In this document: one piece after another, positions 1-6,885 of the stretch
Layout: each line of letters begins with the position of its first letter
How positions within the stretch are numbered: the first letter of the stretch is position 1
Origin: Micromonospora sp. FIMYZ51
GTDB taxonomy: Bacteria; Actinomycetota; Actinomycetes; Mycobacteriales; Micromonosporaceae
DNA: 64,000 nucleotides
Direction of reading: 5' to 3'
NCBI RefSeq assembly: GCF_038246755.1
Contig: NZ_CP134706.1
Span: forward strand, 1,984,001 to 2,048,000
Notes under the pieces: generated by a model
The model's database searches: none
Seen by the model: the letters and a program-made list of their open reading frames with translations, nothing else
Told to the model about the DNA's origin: nothing
Position numbers and translations under genes: made by a program

Positions 1-68
1 CGAAACAGGCTGCGGAAGTCGTCGCCGAGGCAGGCCGGGCATTGGGTAGAGGGGTTGGTGACTCCCAT
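1..68 (-). CDS. Partial small protein with a CPAC motif
   Basis: Reading leftwards from an ATG at 68, 22 codons stay open to the window edge and give MGVTNPSTQCPACLGDDFRS. The CPAC pair suggests a zinc knuckle. It lies 10 nt after the stop of the XRE regulator on the same strand, so the two may be cotranscribed. The ribosome binding site is weak and the gene is cut by the edge, so product and length are unknown. Confidence 0.4.
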   Translation of the reverse strand, partial: MGVTNPSTQCPACLGDDFRSLF

Positions 69-78
69 GCCGCCGAGC

Positions 79-1287
79 CTAGACGCCCACGCGGGCGGTC
101 AGCTCCCCGTACGCGGGCCGGCGCCGCTCCGCCTCCGGCACAGCATCCACCACATGCCGGGCGACGGTCCGCAACAGGCCGTTGTGGTGCTCGGCCGGCA
201 GCCGATCCAGTTGGCCTGCGGCGTGCCGGAGCCCGTCCGGCACATGCCCGGAGCGGATGAGGCAGGCGGCGCGGTGCAACTCGACTTGCGCCCGCAACCG
301 CGCCTGCGAGGCCGGGTACATGGACAGTGCCGCATCCTGCGCCTGCTCCGCCTCACGCAACCTGCCCGCGTGCGTGTACACCCACGAGGCGGTGTGATGC
401 ACCCGGTGGGCGGGCCACCCCCACAGCGACTCCACATCACCGGTCACCGAGGCGGGTAGCCGCTCGGCCAGATCCGACAGTTGCCGTACCGTCGCTGCCG
501 CCTCCGTGTGCCGCCCGGCCAGCGCCAACGCCTGCGCGTGCCCGGCCAGCAGACCACACGCCGCCGACGATGCGCGACCGCCGATGAGTGGCAGCGCCTC
601 CGCCGACGCCTCGACCACCGCGTGCGGATCCCGGCCGTCATACGACCCGTTGACCACATCCCACGCCCGGCTGAGCAGCATCGTGCCCCGGTCTCCGGAC
701 TCGTCCGCCACGCGCTGCGCCGACGCCCACCAGCGGCGTGCCTGCCAGCCCTGCCCGGCCGCCACCAACCCAAGCGCGACGATCACCGACAGGTGTGCTG
801 CCGCCCGCAACAGGCCTGCGCGCTGTGTGCCGTCGGCGGCGGCAATCTGGTGCTGCAACACGGTCAGGTCGGCGGTCAGCTGCTCGGCGAGCGTGTCGGC
901 GGGCAGCCGGTAGAAGTCCACCCCGTAGTCGGCGACGATCCGCTGCCACTCGTCCACGCCGCCCACCGCAGCACCCAGCCCGTGGCGTAGCGCCTCCATG
1001 TTGATGTGCGGGCCGACCGCAGCCGCGCCCGCGAGGGCACTCATGGCCCCGAGAATTGTTCGTCTACGCATGTCGGTACCTGCCTGCTGCTGCCACGCTG
1101 CGATCAGTGCACCGCCCGCGTCGAGAGCCCGATCGCATGCGGCAGCCAGCGATTCGGTGGGCTTGCGTACACCCCGCTCAACCTGCGACAGATACGACCA
1201 ATCAAGGTTCGCAGCCTCGCCGAGGTCACGCAGACTCATGCTGGCTGTCTTCCGGTGCCGTCTCAGTGTGACCCCAAAATCGTCCAT
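79..1287 (-). CDS. XRE-family helix-turn-helix regulator with long C-terminal helical domain
   Basis: This 402-aa protein begins with a compact HTH_XRE domain (about residues 5-60, with the typical SLRDLGEAANLDWSYLSQVE segment). A long alanine/leucine-rich helical region follows, of the TPR-like kind common in actinomycete regulators. A hydrophobic stretch lies near residues 78-93. The gene is divergent from a small-gene operon that ends with a DUF397 gene; XRE/DUF397 pairing (WhiJ/BldB-like loci) is well known in actinomycetes. Direct repeats GTGTGGGC just upstream of the ATG suggest autoregulation. It is probably a chromosomal regulator rather than a phage gene. Its DNA target and ligand are unknown. 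Confidence 0.85.
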   Translation of the reverse strand: MDDFGVTLRRHRKTASMSLRDLGEAANLDWSYLSQVERGVRKPTESLAAACDRALDAGGALIAAWQQQAGTDMRRRTILGAMSALAGAAAVGPHINMEALRHGLGAAVGGVDEWQRIVADYGVDFYRLPADTLAEQLTADLTVLQHQIAAADGTQRAGLLRAAAHLSVIVALGLVAAGQGWQARRWWASAQRVADESGDRGTMLLSRAWDVVNGSYDGRDPHAVVEASAEALPLIGGRASSAACGLLAGHAQALALAGRHTEAAATVRQLSDLAERLPASVTGDVESLWGWPAHRVHHTASWVYTHAGRLREAEQAQDAALSMYPASQARLRAQVELHRAACLIRSGHVPDGLRHAAGQLDRLPAEHHNGLLRTVARHVVDAVPEAERRRPAYGELTARVGV

Positions 1288-1546
1288 TCCGCCCCCCAGC
1301 GTGTGGGCAAAAGTGTGGGCCCACTGCTCACACCTGCCATAACGGCAGCGTATCGACCATCCTGGACTCAGGCCCCCCTGTACGGGCGGGGTGTTTCGGG
1401 CAAGACGCGCCGCTCGACGTGGACAGTCGAGTCGCTAGAGCGGCTGCGAGCCCGCGCGGTTGCGGTGGCCGTGCCGTCGCCACCCGAGACGTCACCCCCA
1501 GGACGTCCGGTACGGCCACCACAACCCCCAAACGCGAGGGGGAGAC
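1288..1546. promoter_or_regulatory. Divergent intergenic region with direct repeats
   Basis: This 259-nt gap separates the XRE gene from the plus-strand operon. It holds two direct repeats GTGTGGGC (1301-1308 and 1313-1320, 12 bp apart), followed by the opposed element CTCACAC (1327-1333). This is a plausible operator for the XRE protein. A separate dyad CTCGAC-N7-GTCGAG lies at 1413-1431. No convincing -35/-10 pair could be assigned. Confidence 0.35.
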
Positions 1547-1636
1547 ATGCGCAGACGGAACGCCGGCCCGACACCACCGGCGGCGGCCAACCGCATCGCC
1601 GCCAACCAGCCATCGCGTCGGAGGTGGACGCGGTGA
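1547..1636 (+). CDS. Short basic peptide, first gene of the DUF397 operon
   Basis: A 29-aa ORF starts at ATG 1547 behind a GGGGGAG ribosome binding site and ends with a TGA that overlaps the GTG of the next gene by 4 nt. The product (MRRRNAGPTPPAAANRIAAN and so on) is arginine-, proline- and alanine-rich with no recognised domain. The strong RBS and exact GTGA overlap are the reasons to call it. It may be a translational leader for the next gene. Confidence 0.45.
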   Translation: MRRRNAGPTPPAAANRIAANQPSRRRWTR

Positions 1637-1890
1637 AAGTCGACCTGACCAAGGCAGTCGGAACCGTCATCCACCTGCGGCGCGGCGAATGGTACGGGCC
1701 CACCGGCGAACCCGCCTCAGAGGCGATCCTGCTGCATGTCGTCGCCGTCGACACCGAGATGGTGGGCGGTTTGGTGTCCGCGCACGGCCACGACTGCAAC
1801 CCGCACGCCCCCGACTGCGGCCGGGATCACTGCTGGGAAGGAAAGCTGGTGCCGTCGGCGGTGCGTGAAGAATTGGACTTTCTGCCATGA
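1633..1890 (+). CDS. Hypothetical protein with His/Cys cluster
   Basis: The 85-aa product starts at GTG 1633, chosen because it overlaps the previous stop by 4 nt. An N-terminal beta-rich part (HLRRGEWYGP) is followed by a histidine/cysteine-rich segment HGHDCNPHAPDCGRDHCWEG at about residues 50-69 that could bind a metal. The C-terminus is KLVPSAVREELDFLP. It overlaps the next gene by ATGA. No family is recognised; it belongs to the small-gene operon divergent from the XRE regulator. Confidence 0.65.
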   Translation: MKVDLTKAVGTVIHLRRGEWYGPTGEPASEAILLHVVAVDTEMVGGLVSAHGHDCNPHAPDCGRDHCWEGKLVPSAVREELDFLP

Positions 1891-2051
1891 CCGGGCCGAC
1901 CTTGCCGCCTTTGCGGCCCGCCGTGCCCGCCCGCCGGACTGTCCCGGCGGTGCGGCGCGCCAGTCGGCGTGCCCGTGCCACCGCCGCCCTCATCACCGTT
2001 GCCGTGCTGCTGGTCGCTGCGGTGGCGCCTTTGGCGGGGGTGTTCAGGTGA
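1887..2051 (+). CDS. Small single-pass membrane protein
   Basis: The 54-aa ORF starts in an ATGA overlap with the preceding gene. It has a proline/arginine-rich N-terminal half and one hydrophobic segment near the C-terminus (TAALITVAVLLVAAVAPLAG), preceded by a run of arginines, so an N-in topology is likely. It ends in a GTGA overlap with the next gene. The function is unknown. Confidence 0.55.
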   Translation: MTGPTLPPLRPAVPARRTVPAVRRASRRARATAALITVAVLLVAAVAPLAGVFR

Positions 2052-2230
2052 GCCGCACCGATGAGCCGACCGACCCTGGCAGTGTCCGCTTCTCGGCCGC
2101 GCTCACGATGAAAGCGCACAGAGAGAAGCGTCGCTGCTGCATGGACTGTCCCGGAGGCGACGACTGCCGACAACTGGCGTGGGCGCGCGAGCAGACGGCC
2201 GCCGAGCAGCCCCGCCAGCCGGGCACATAG
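2048..2230 (+). CDS. Small cysteine-containing protein
   Basis: The 60-aa product starts at GTG 2048 in a 4-nt overlap with the upstream gene. Its centre has the cysteine pattern RRCCMDCPGGDDCRQLAWAR, a possible metal-binding knuckle, and its tail is charged and glutamine-rich. No family is recognised. It lies in the operon that ends with DUF397, 53 nt upstream of that gene. Confidence 0.55.
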   Translation: MSRTDEPTDPGSVRFSAALTMKAHREKRRCCMDCPGGDDCRQLAWAREQTAAEQPRQPGT

Positions 2231-2283
2231 ACCACCCCAACAGGATGCCCGGCGTGGTCCGGGCGGGCACAGAGGAGCACGAC

Positions 2284-2478
2284 ATGCAAGACGGGTGGTT
2301 CAAGAGCAGCAAGAGCGGGCCGAACTGCGACAACTGCGTGGAAGTCAACGCGGACCTCGGCGGGTCGGTTGGGATCCGGGACAGCAAGGACAGGTCCGGG
2401 CCGGTGCTGATGGTCGCGCCGCTCGACTTCGCCGCGTTCGTGCGGTCGGCGGCGCGGGGTAAGTTGACCCCGGCCTGA
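2284..2478 (+). CDS. DUF397 domain protein
   Basis: This 64-aa protein carries the DUF397 signature: W-F-K-S-S-K-S near the start, then NCVEVN, GIRDSKD and a C-terminal FAAFVRSA. DUF397 proteins (BldB/AbaA-like) occur almost only in actinomycetes, next to XRE regulators such as the one at 79-1287, and are thought to modulate them. The start follows a GAGGAG box. A strong terminator follows. Confidence 0.9.
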   Translation: MQDGWFKSSKSGPNCDNCVEVNADLGGSVGIRDSKDRSGPVLMVAPLDFAAFVRSAARGKLTPA

Positions 2479-2491
2479 CCTACGCAAGACG

Positions 2492-2523
2492 AAGCCCCCG
2501 CCGGCCGAAGCTGGCGGGGGCTT
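2492..2523 (+). terminator. Terminator after the DUF397 gene
   Basis: GC-rich inverted repeat: AGCCCCCGCC at the left pairs with GGCGGGGGCT at the right around a short GAAG-type loop, followed by TTCGTC. It closes the DUF397 operon just before the next promoter. Confidence 0.75.
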
Positions 2524-2538
2524 TCGTCGCCTTCCATG

Positions 2539-2577
2539 TGTAGACAGAACTACAGGTACCGTGTAGTCTGAACTACA
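2539..2577 (+). promoter_or_regulatory. Leaderless promoter overlaid by two operator dyads (copy 1)
   Basis: A -35 box TAGACA (2541-2546) and a -10 box TAGTCT (2564-2569) are separated by exactly 17 bp. The ATG of the next gene begins 8 nt after the -10 box, so the transcript should be leaderless. Each box sits inside a 16-bp dyad: TGTAGACAGAACTACA (2539-2554) and TGTAGTCTGAACTACA (2562-2577). Their centres are 23 bp apart. A repressor bound here would block polymerase and cover the start codon. Confidence 0.75.
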
Positions 2578-2960
2578 TGGGAACGTACTTCCGAGTCCAA
2601 ACCGCCGACCGCAACCCGGCGGACCTACTCGACCCCGGCTACCAGTTCTCCCACGCCTACAACGGCAACACCACCCTCACCCGCGAAGGCGTCAGCGTCT
2701 GCACCACCCTCGAAGAACTCGCCGAATACCTCGAAAGCGGCCTCGCCGGAGCCCTCACCGTCCGCGACGGCGGCTGGGTGATCGTGGAACTGGAAGCAGA
2801 CGAAATCCCCGACGCCCACCCGGTCGACGCCGAATACGAGCAGCTCGTCCGCCCAACCGCGATAGTCTCCGTCACCCCCGTCGGCGATGACTTTCTGGCG
2901 CTGCTCGATGAGAAGGCCGACTTCTTCGCCGGATTCGCATCCAACGACTGGGACGACTGA
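2577..2960 (+). CDS. Hypothetical protein, repressor-controlled small operon
   Basis: The 127-aa acidic protein begins MGTYFRVQTADRNPADLLDP and ends in DWDD. It has alternating beta and helical stretches, no membrane segment and no metal motif. It lacks an RBS: the ATG follows a -10 box directly, so translation is probably leaderless. The downstream gene at 2974 follows after 13 nt and is probably cotranscribed. Similar gene pairs are, to my recollection, common in actinomycete accessory regions, but no function is known to me. Confidence 0.75.
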   Translation: MGTYFRVQTADRNPADLLDPGYQFSHAYNGNTTLTREGVSVCTTLEELAEYLESGLAGALTVRDGGWVIVELEADEIPDAHPVDAEYEQLVRPTAIVSVTPVGDDFLALLDEKADFFAGFASNDWDD

Positions 2961-2973
2961 AAAAGGGGACACC

Positions 2974-3333
2974 ATGACCAACAACGAGCTAATGGCTTGG
3001 CTTGGCCCGGCCGCCGCCGAACTTACCGCCGAGCAGATCGACCAGGTGGCCGACGCTGCCCGCGACATCGACACCCGCTACCCGCACCCGGATGAGCAGC
3101 CGGAGCGAGACGCGGCCCTGTCCGCGACCGTGCAATACCTGCTCGGCGAGACGACACCGGAGGACGCCGACCGGGCGCTGATCGAGGCGCGGCGCCGGGA
3201 GCGTGAGGCGTACGTGGCCGCGTTGCAGGTGGCGGTGATGGCGCACCGGGTGGGCGGGGTGCCGAAGGCGACGGCGGCGCGGCGTGCTGGCGTGGACCGC
3301 ATGAGGCTGCTCAAGGCGCTCGGGGAGCGATGA
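2974..3333 (+). CDS. Hypothetical protein with C-terminal HTH-like segment
   Basis: The 119-aa product starts at ATG 2974 behind AAAAGGGGA. The body is helical and charged (AAARDIDTRYPHPDEQPERD, then a YLLGET motif). The C-terminus, GVPKATAARRAGVDRMRLLK, looks like a helix-turn-helix. It is translated from the same message as the 127-aa gene upstream and could be a DNA-binding partner or the local repressor. That role is inference only. Confidence 0.75.
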   Translation: MTNNELMAWLGPAAAELTAEQIDQVADAARDIDTRYPHPDEQPERDAALSATVQYLLGETTPEDADRALIEARRREREAYVAALQVAVMAHRVGGVPKATAARRAGVDRMRLLKALGER

Positions 3334-3339
3334 GGCATG

Positions 3340-3378
3340 TGTAGACAGAACTACAAACGCGGTGTAGTCTGGACTACA
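3340..3378 (+). promoter_or_regulatory. Second copy of the operator-overlaid promoter
   Basis: This has the same architecture as 2539-2577: TGTAGACAGAACTACA (3340-3355) and TGTAGTCTGGACTACA (3363-3378, a perfect palindrome), centres 23 bp apart. The -35 TAGACA (3342-3347) and -10 TAGTCT (3365-3370) have a 17-bp spacer. Here the transcript has a leader of about 38 nt with an AGGAG box and an extra half-site ACTACA at 3397-3402. Both promoters should answer to one regulator. Confidence 0.75.
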
Positions 3379-3415
3379 TAAGCACGGAGGTTGACAACTA
3401 CATCAGGAGACCGAC

Positions 3416-3688
3416 ATGGCTGTAGACGACACCATCATGGCCCAGCGCATCAGCCACTACCACGTCGAAATCCGCCACCCCGGCCAGCAAGACTGGACCC
3501 ACATCCACAACCCGAAGTGGGAAACCACCCCCCGCGAACTGGCCGCCCGCCTCTACGCCCGACTGGTCGAACGAGACCACCCCGGCAGCAAGGCGCAGAT
3601 CGTCCAGACGCAGAAGCTGGAAATCCTCACCCTCGCCACCGGCAAGCGCAACACCCTGGACCTGGGCAGAACGATCCTGCCACGCTGA
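3416..3688 (+). CDS. Hypothetical protein under the second shared promoter
   Basis: The 90-aa product starts at ATG 3416, preceded by AGGAGA at a good distance. It reads MAVDDTIMAQRISHYHVEIR and so on: basic, histidine-rich near the N-terminus, with predicted strands followed by a helix (PRELAARLYARLVERDH). No family is recognised. The shared promoter/operator ties its expression to the genes at 2577 and 2974. Confidence 0.7.
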   Translation: MAVDDTIMAQRISHYHVEIRHPGQQDWTHIHNPKWETTPRELAARLYARLVERDHPGSKAQIVQTQKLEILTLATGKRNTLDLGRTILPR

Positions 3689-3713
3689 GACAGCCGAGGA
3701 TGGGACGCAACGC

Positions 3714-3757
3714 ACCGGCCCCACCGCCCACGACGGGCAGGTGGGGCCGGTTCGTTT
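3714..3757 (+). terminator. Strong terminator hairpin
   Basis: A perfect 12-bp stem: ACCGGCCCCACC (3714-3725) pairs with GGTGGGGCCGGT (3740-3751) around a 14-nt loop, followed by TCGTTT. It ends the small operon controlled by the second shared promoter. Confidence 0.8.
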
Positions 3758-3779
3758 CGCACCCTGGCAGGGTATATGC

Positions 3780-3953
3780 ATGGCTGTGGATCGTGACCAT
3801 TGGCGGATCCTCGCCGCCCGCCACGGACGGCACGACGACGAACCCCGCCGCTGCCGAGACTGCGGCGCCCTCTACCCGTGCCTCTACCGGCTGCGCGCCG
3901 ACGTCGAGCTAGGCGACCGCATCTGGCCGCACCCCACCCGCACCGCAGCCTGA
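3780..3953 (+). CDS. Small CxxC protein
   Basis: The 57-aa product starts at ATG 3780. It carries CRDCGALYPC at about residues 24-33, a probable zinc knuckle, within a basic N-terminal and an acidic C-terminal half. It sits directly behind a strong terminator and so needs its own promoter; TATATG-like bases right before the ATG are suggestive, but no -35 box is clear. The function is unknown. Confidence 0.55.
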   Translation: MAVDRDHWRILAARHGRHDDEPRRCRDCGALYPCLYRLRADVELGDRIWPHPTRTAA

Positions 3954-3963
3954 ACGCGGAGAA

Positions 3964-4019
3964 GCCGGCCACCCGCCCGCGTCCGCTCGTGGCGGCAGAA
4001 CGCAGAACGGGTGGCCGGC
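3964..4019. terminator. Hairpin between convergent genes
   Basis: A perfect 12-bp stem: GCCGGCCACCCG (3964-3975) pairs with CGGGTGGCCGGC (4008-4019) across a 32-nt loop. It lies between the plus-strand CxxC gene and the end of the minus-strand lysis cassette, so it could serve both directions. It marks the left end of the phage late region. Confidence 0.6.
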
Positions 4020-4071
4020 GATAGGGCCGCCCTCGCTGGGGTGAGGGTGCCCCGCCTCCGGGGAGGGAGGT

Positions 4072-4230
4072 CTACAGGCGGGCGACCGCCGGAATCATCC
4101 ACACCGCCGCGATCACACACGCGACAGCAAGCCAGCCGAAGCCGACCCGTGACGGCACACCGAGTGCCTGCACGATGGCGAATGCGACCGCCGCCACCAG
4201 CAGCAACGCGACCAGCAGATCCACTGTCAC
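4072..4230 (-). CDS. Small two-pass membrane protein, possible second holin
   Basis: The 52-aa product starts at a GTG overlapping the upstream stop by 4 nt. It is almost entirely hydrophobic: one segment (DLLVALLLVAAVAFAIV), a short loop with VPSR, then a second (WLAVACVIAAVWMIPAV). It is the last gene of the lysis cassette. Such small two-helix proteins next to endolysins often act as holin or antiholin; this is inferred from position and hydrophobicity. Confidence 0.6.
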   Translation of the reverse strand: MTVDLLVALLLVAAVAFAIVQALGVPSRVGFGWLAVACVIAAVWMIPAVARL

Positions 4231-4652
4231 GCCGCCGCGCCGGGCAGGTCCGCATCACGGACGTCGCCCGACACCACCGTGCCGTCGATCGTGCGCGGAT
4301 CCGCCACCGGCGTCGACTGCGGCCGGATCACCAGCAGCGTCATCAACGCCACCGATGCGGCAGCCAGCGACCCCACCTGCTGCTGCGACAGGTCGAACCC
4401 GAACGCGCCAGCGAGGGTGGCGCCGGTGGTGATGAGGCCGACGAAGATGGTGGGCGCGATCGGACGCACCTTGACGGCAGTCCACACGGCGGCGGCGGCG
4501 GTCAGGAACGCGAGGATCGCACCCGCCTGACCGCCGGTGAGGGCGGTCGGCACGAAACCGATGAAGGTGGCGAGAAGGGCGGCGGCAGCGTTGATCAGCA
4601 CTGCGGGTTCCCGCCCGAGGATGGGCCGGGAAATGTCGACGTCGGTGGTCAT
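4227..4652 (-). CDS. Holin candidate, four membrane segments
   Basis: The 141-aa protein starts at ATG 4652 behind GGAGGGG. Four hydrophobic segments are visible (AVLINAAAALLATFIGFV, AGAILAFLTAAAAVWTAVKV, FVGLITTGATLAGAFGF, SLAAASVALMTLLVI), with a charged, proline-containing tail. Size, topology and position downstream of the endolysin fit an actinophage holin that permeabilises the membrane at lysis. There is no diagnostic motif, so the call rests on context. Confidence 0.65.
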   Translation of the reverse strand: MTTDVDISRPILGREPAVLINAAAALLATFIGFVPTALTGGQAGAILAFLTAAAAVWTAVKVRPIAPTIFVGLITTGATLAGAFGFDLSQQQVGSLAAASVALMTLLVIRPQSTPVADPRTIDGTVVSGDVRDADLPGAAA

Positions 4653-4686
4653 GACCCCTCCAAGGGGACGTTGAGACTCAAGGAAA

Positions 4687-4711
4687 CGGCCCGGAACCTG
4701 AATCCGGGCCG
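4687..4711. terminator. Short hairpin upstream of the holin candidate
   Basis: CGGCCCGG (4687-4694) pairs with CCGGGCCG (4704-4711) around a 9-nt loop. It lies between the holin candidate and the divergent plus-strand gene, so it could attenuate late transcription into the holin or insulate the plus-strand promoter. Confidence 0.45.
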
Positions 4712-4734
4712 GCATTGTTCAGGGTTCGACGGCG

Positions 4735-4740
4735 TACCGT
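4735..4740 (+). promoter_or_regulatory. Putative leaderless -10 box
   Basis: TACCGT matches TANNNT and ends 6 nt before the ATG at 4747, with no ribosome binding site in between. A good -35 box is not visible. Confidence 0.4.
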
Positions 4741-4746
4741 GAACTC

Positions 4747-5025
4747 ATGCCAGGTCAGCCGCAGTTGCGTGAGGTGTCATGGCTGTACCTGACAGGCGAC
4801 ACAATCCCCGCCGCGCTCATCCGGGTTGAGCAGCACATGGACGGCTCCGGCGTGTGGGTGGTTCTGCACAACGCGCCCGCCTCAGCGCCCACGGTGCGCA
4901 CCGAACACGACAGCGAACACGACGCCCGGTCGGAGGCTCGACGGATCCGCGACACCATCACCGACTGGTGCCGGCAGCACGACACCGCCAGCACGTGGCG
5001 CACCCACACCCGCGAGCCGTACTAG
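4747..5025 (+). CDS. Plus-strand small gene inside the lysis cassette
   Basis: The 92-aa soluble protein begins MPGQPQLREVSWLYLTGDTI and has a charged helical centre (EHDARSEARRIRDTITDW). It is oriented against all the phage late genes around it. It begins directly behind a TANNNT box, so it should be leaderless, and its stop overlaps the stop of the opposing coiled-coil gene. This layout suggests a moron expressed in the lysogen. The function is unknown. Confidence 0.6.
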   Translation: MPGQPQLREVSWLYLTGDTIPAALIRVEQHMDGSGVWVVLHNAPASAPTVRTEHDSEHDARSEARRIRDTITDWCRQHDTASTWRTHTREPY

Positions 5026-5426
5026 GGTCTGCCGTTGACACCAGACGACGGGCGACCCACCAGACGCCGCAGCGCCGGAATGTCCGGCTCGGGACGCCAC
5101 ACCTCCGAAGCGACCTGCGTCAACGTGTCCGACAGTCGCTCCACCAACGCGGTCGCGTTCGCCAGCCCAGACTCCAACTCGCGCACTTTGCCGCGTAGCC
5201 GGTCCACATCCGCGTCAGCTTCGTCGCGGATCCGTTCGGCGCGTTCCCGCGATTCGCGGGCTTCACGGCGGGCTTCGGCTTCGCTTTCGCGCATCTGCTC
5301 AGCCCACGTCAGCATCGCGTTGGTGCGGTTGGCGCGGCCAGCTACCCGGCTGGTGATGACACTCGCCAACACTGCCGCAACAGCGGACAGCGCGGCGGCA
5401 AGAACTACTCCGAAGGTGGCGTCCAT
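5022..5426 (-). CDS. Membrane-anchored coiled-coil protein, spanin-like
   Basis: The 134-aa product starts at ATG 5426. It has one N-terminal membrane helix (FGVVLAAALSAVAAVLASVI), then a long charged coiled coil (about residues 40-105, rich in E, R and A heptads), then a proline-containing tail. Position in the lysis module and topology resemble an inner-membrane spanin or a lysis accessory protein. Actinophages often lack classical spanins, so this is only the best guess. Confidence 0.6.
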   Translation of the reverse strand: MDATFGVVLAAALSAVAAVLASVITSRVAGRANRTNAMLTWAEQMRESEAEARREARESRERAERIRDEADADVDRLRGKVRELESGLANATALVERLSDTLTQVASEVWRPEPDIPALRRLVGRPSSGVNGRP

Positions 5427-5833
5427 GGCGGGTGTCCTCTTCCGTTGATCGGTTCGGGCCACCCGGCTATCAGCCACACACAGCAGGCAAACGCTCCCCA
5501 CACGCTCGCCGAAACCCAACCCTCTGGCACGTCCCCCAACAGCCAGCCCGACAGGTACAGCGACGCCCACAGCACTTTGATGCCGATTGCCGCCGCGAAC
5601 GCCACCTTGTCGCAGGCGCTCCCGACCGCACCGTGCGCGCACATGACGGCCACCAAAACCCACGGCAGCGCCCACAGCCACAGCGGCCCGCATTCGTGCA
5701 GCCACGCGTAGAAGCCCTGCGAGCCGGGGTCGACGGTGACAAGCCGGGCCGCGTACACGGCGTCGAGCACCGCAAACACCAGCAGCGCCGTGCCGCGTCG
5801 ACCGACCCTGCCGTGCAGCAGTTCTCGGGTCAC
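5405..5833 (-). CDS. Four-helix membrane protein of the lysis cassette
   Basis: The 142-aa product starts at ATG 5833, overlapping the endolysin stop by ATGA. Four hydrophobic segments are visible (TALLVFAVLDAVYAARL, LWLWALPWVLVAVMCAHG, AFAAAIGIKVLWASLYLSG, VWGAFACCVWLIAGW). Coupling to the endolysin suggests a holin or an endolysin-partner membrane protein. Together with the two membrane genes at 4072-4652, the cassette offers three holin candidates. Confidence 0.6.
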   Translation of the reverse strand: MTRELLHGRVGRRGTALLVFAVLDAVYAARLVTVDPGSQGFYAWLHECGPLWLWALPWVLVAVMCAHGAVGSACDKVAFAAAIGIKVLWASLYLSGWLLGDVPEGWVSASVWGAFACCVWLIAGWPEPINGRGHPPWTPPSE

Positions 5834-6885
5834 GACTTGCTGGGTTGCGCCGTCAACTCGCGCACCAGTTCGGTGACGAGCCGCTGGAGCAGGTCCGGGT
5901 CGCGGACGAGCATGCCGCTGATCGTCGGGTGGTCGACGCGGGCCGCCACCTGGGCGACGTCGACACGCGCCGCGAGTTGTGTGTAGTCGACTGTCGGTGC
6001 CGCCGCAGGCTGCGGCTTTGGGGCGTGCTGGACGATGAGCTGCCGCCAGTAGGCGTCATCCAGTCGCGTCCACGTCGCCGCCAGCACCGCCCTGCCGTCA
6101 CCCTTGTAGTCCGATCCCAGCGCCTGGCGCTCGAACGCCCTCACCGCTTCGGCGGTGTGGTCCTGGTAGCCGCCGTCGACAGTGAGGAATTCGCGGGTGC
6201 CGTAGCCCGGCTGGCCTTTCGTCTTGCGTGGGTGCACCGTTTTGATGCCGAGCCGGTTCAGCCGGAATTGGAGATCCTTGACTGCTTCGCTGTTGTCGCC
6301 GTGACGGACATGCCTGCTCACGTCGTCGCCTCCTTCTCCACTACCGCTGCCACCGCTGTCGGCGGTCGAAGCGAGGTACTGCTGCTTCGTTTCGCCTTTC
6401 AGCACGGACACGATTGCCTTTGCGGCGGTCATGTTGAGCAGCCATCGGCGCCGCATCTCGCCGTGGTTGTGCCACTTGTGGTCGGGGCTCGCGTACTTCG
6501 CTGTGTTGGCGTAGAAGTCGAGCCGCACCGCATCGCCCGAGCCGGACCAGGTGTTGATGGCGTTGATGTACGGCCGGCGTGGATCCGACAGGTCGGCCCA
6601 CGCCTTCCGCACCCGGTCATGGGTGCGCTTCATGTCGGCGGGACTCATCGACATGTCCACGGCGGCCCCGTATCGCACGTTCCAGTCTTTGTCGTCGGGC
6701 CGCGTGTTCGAGTAGTCGTTCTGGTTGCCGAACCGCCGCAGATCCTCCACCGAGCAATGAAACCCGCCCTGATCGAGATGCCTCTGATCAGGGACTATGC
6801 CCGACAGGACAGCCGACGGGTAGCCGCAATGGTTCTCCCACTGGTCTGCCAGATAGCGGATCGGGTCACTGACCAGCGTCGCCAT
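5830..6885 (-). CDS. Endolysin: M15-like N-terminal domain and peptidoglycan-binding domain
   Basis: The 351-aa protein starts at ATG 6885 behind GGGGGTGG. The N-terminal half contains GGFHCS, YGAAVDMSM and KWHNHGEMRRR motifs, whose His/Asp spacing resembles the zinc-dependent M15 (D-Ala-D-Ala carboxypeptidase-like) lysins of actinophages. A glycine/serine linker leads to a peptidoglycan-binding-like module (about residues 215-300: EAVKDLQFRLNRLGIKTVHP, then DGGYQDHTAEAVRAFERQ). The C-terminal tail is helical. It should cleave host cell wall at lysis. The M15 assignment is by motif spacing only; the binding domain is clearer. Confidence 0.75.
   Translation of the reverse strand: MATLVSDPIRYLADQWENHCGYPSAVLSGIVPDQRHLDQGGFHCSVEDLRRFGNQNDYSNTRPDDKDWNVRYGAAVDMSMSPADMKRTHDRVRKAWADLSDPRRPYINAINTWSGSGDAVRLDFYANTAKYASPDHKWHNHGEMRRRWLLNMTAAKAIVSVLKGETKQQYLASTADSGGSGSGEGGDDVSRHVRHGDNSEAVKDLQFRLNRLGIKTVHPRKTKGQPGYGTREFLTVDGGYQDHTAEAVRAFERQALGSDYKGDGRAVLAATWTRLDDAYWRQLIVQHAPKPQPAAAPTVDYTQLAARVDVAQVAARVDHPTISGMLVRDPDLLQRLVTELVRELTAQPSKS

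Noticed and set aside
4711..4740. A GGTTCGA-like sequence that could be a tRNA T-arm at a prophage end
   Set aside because: No acceptor stem or anticodon arm could be built around it.
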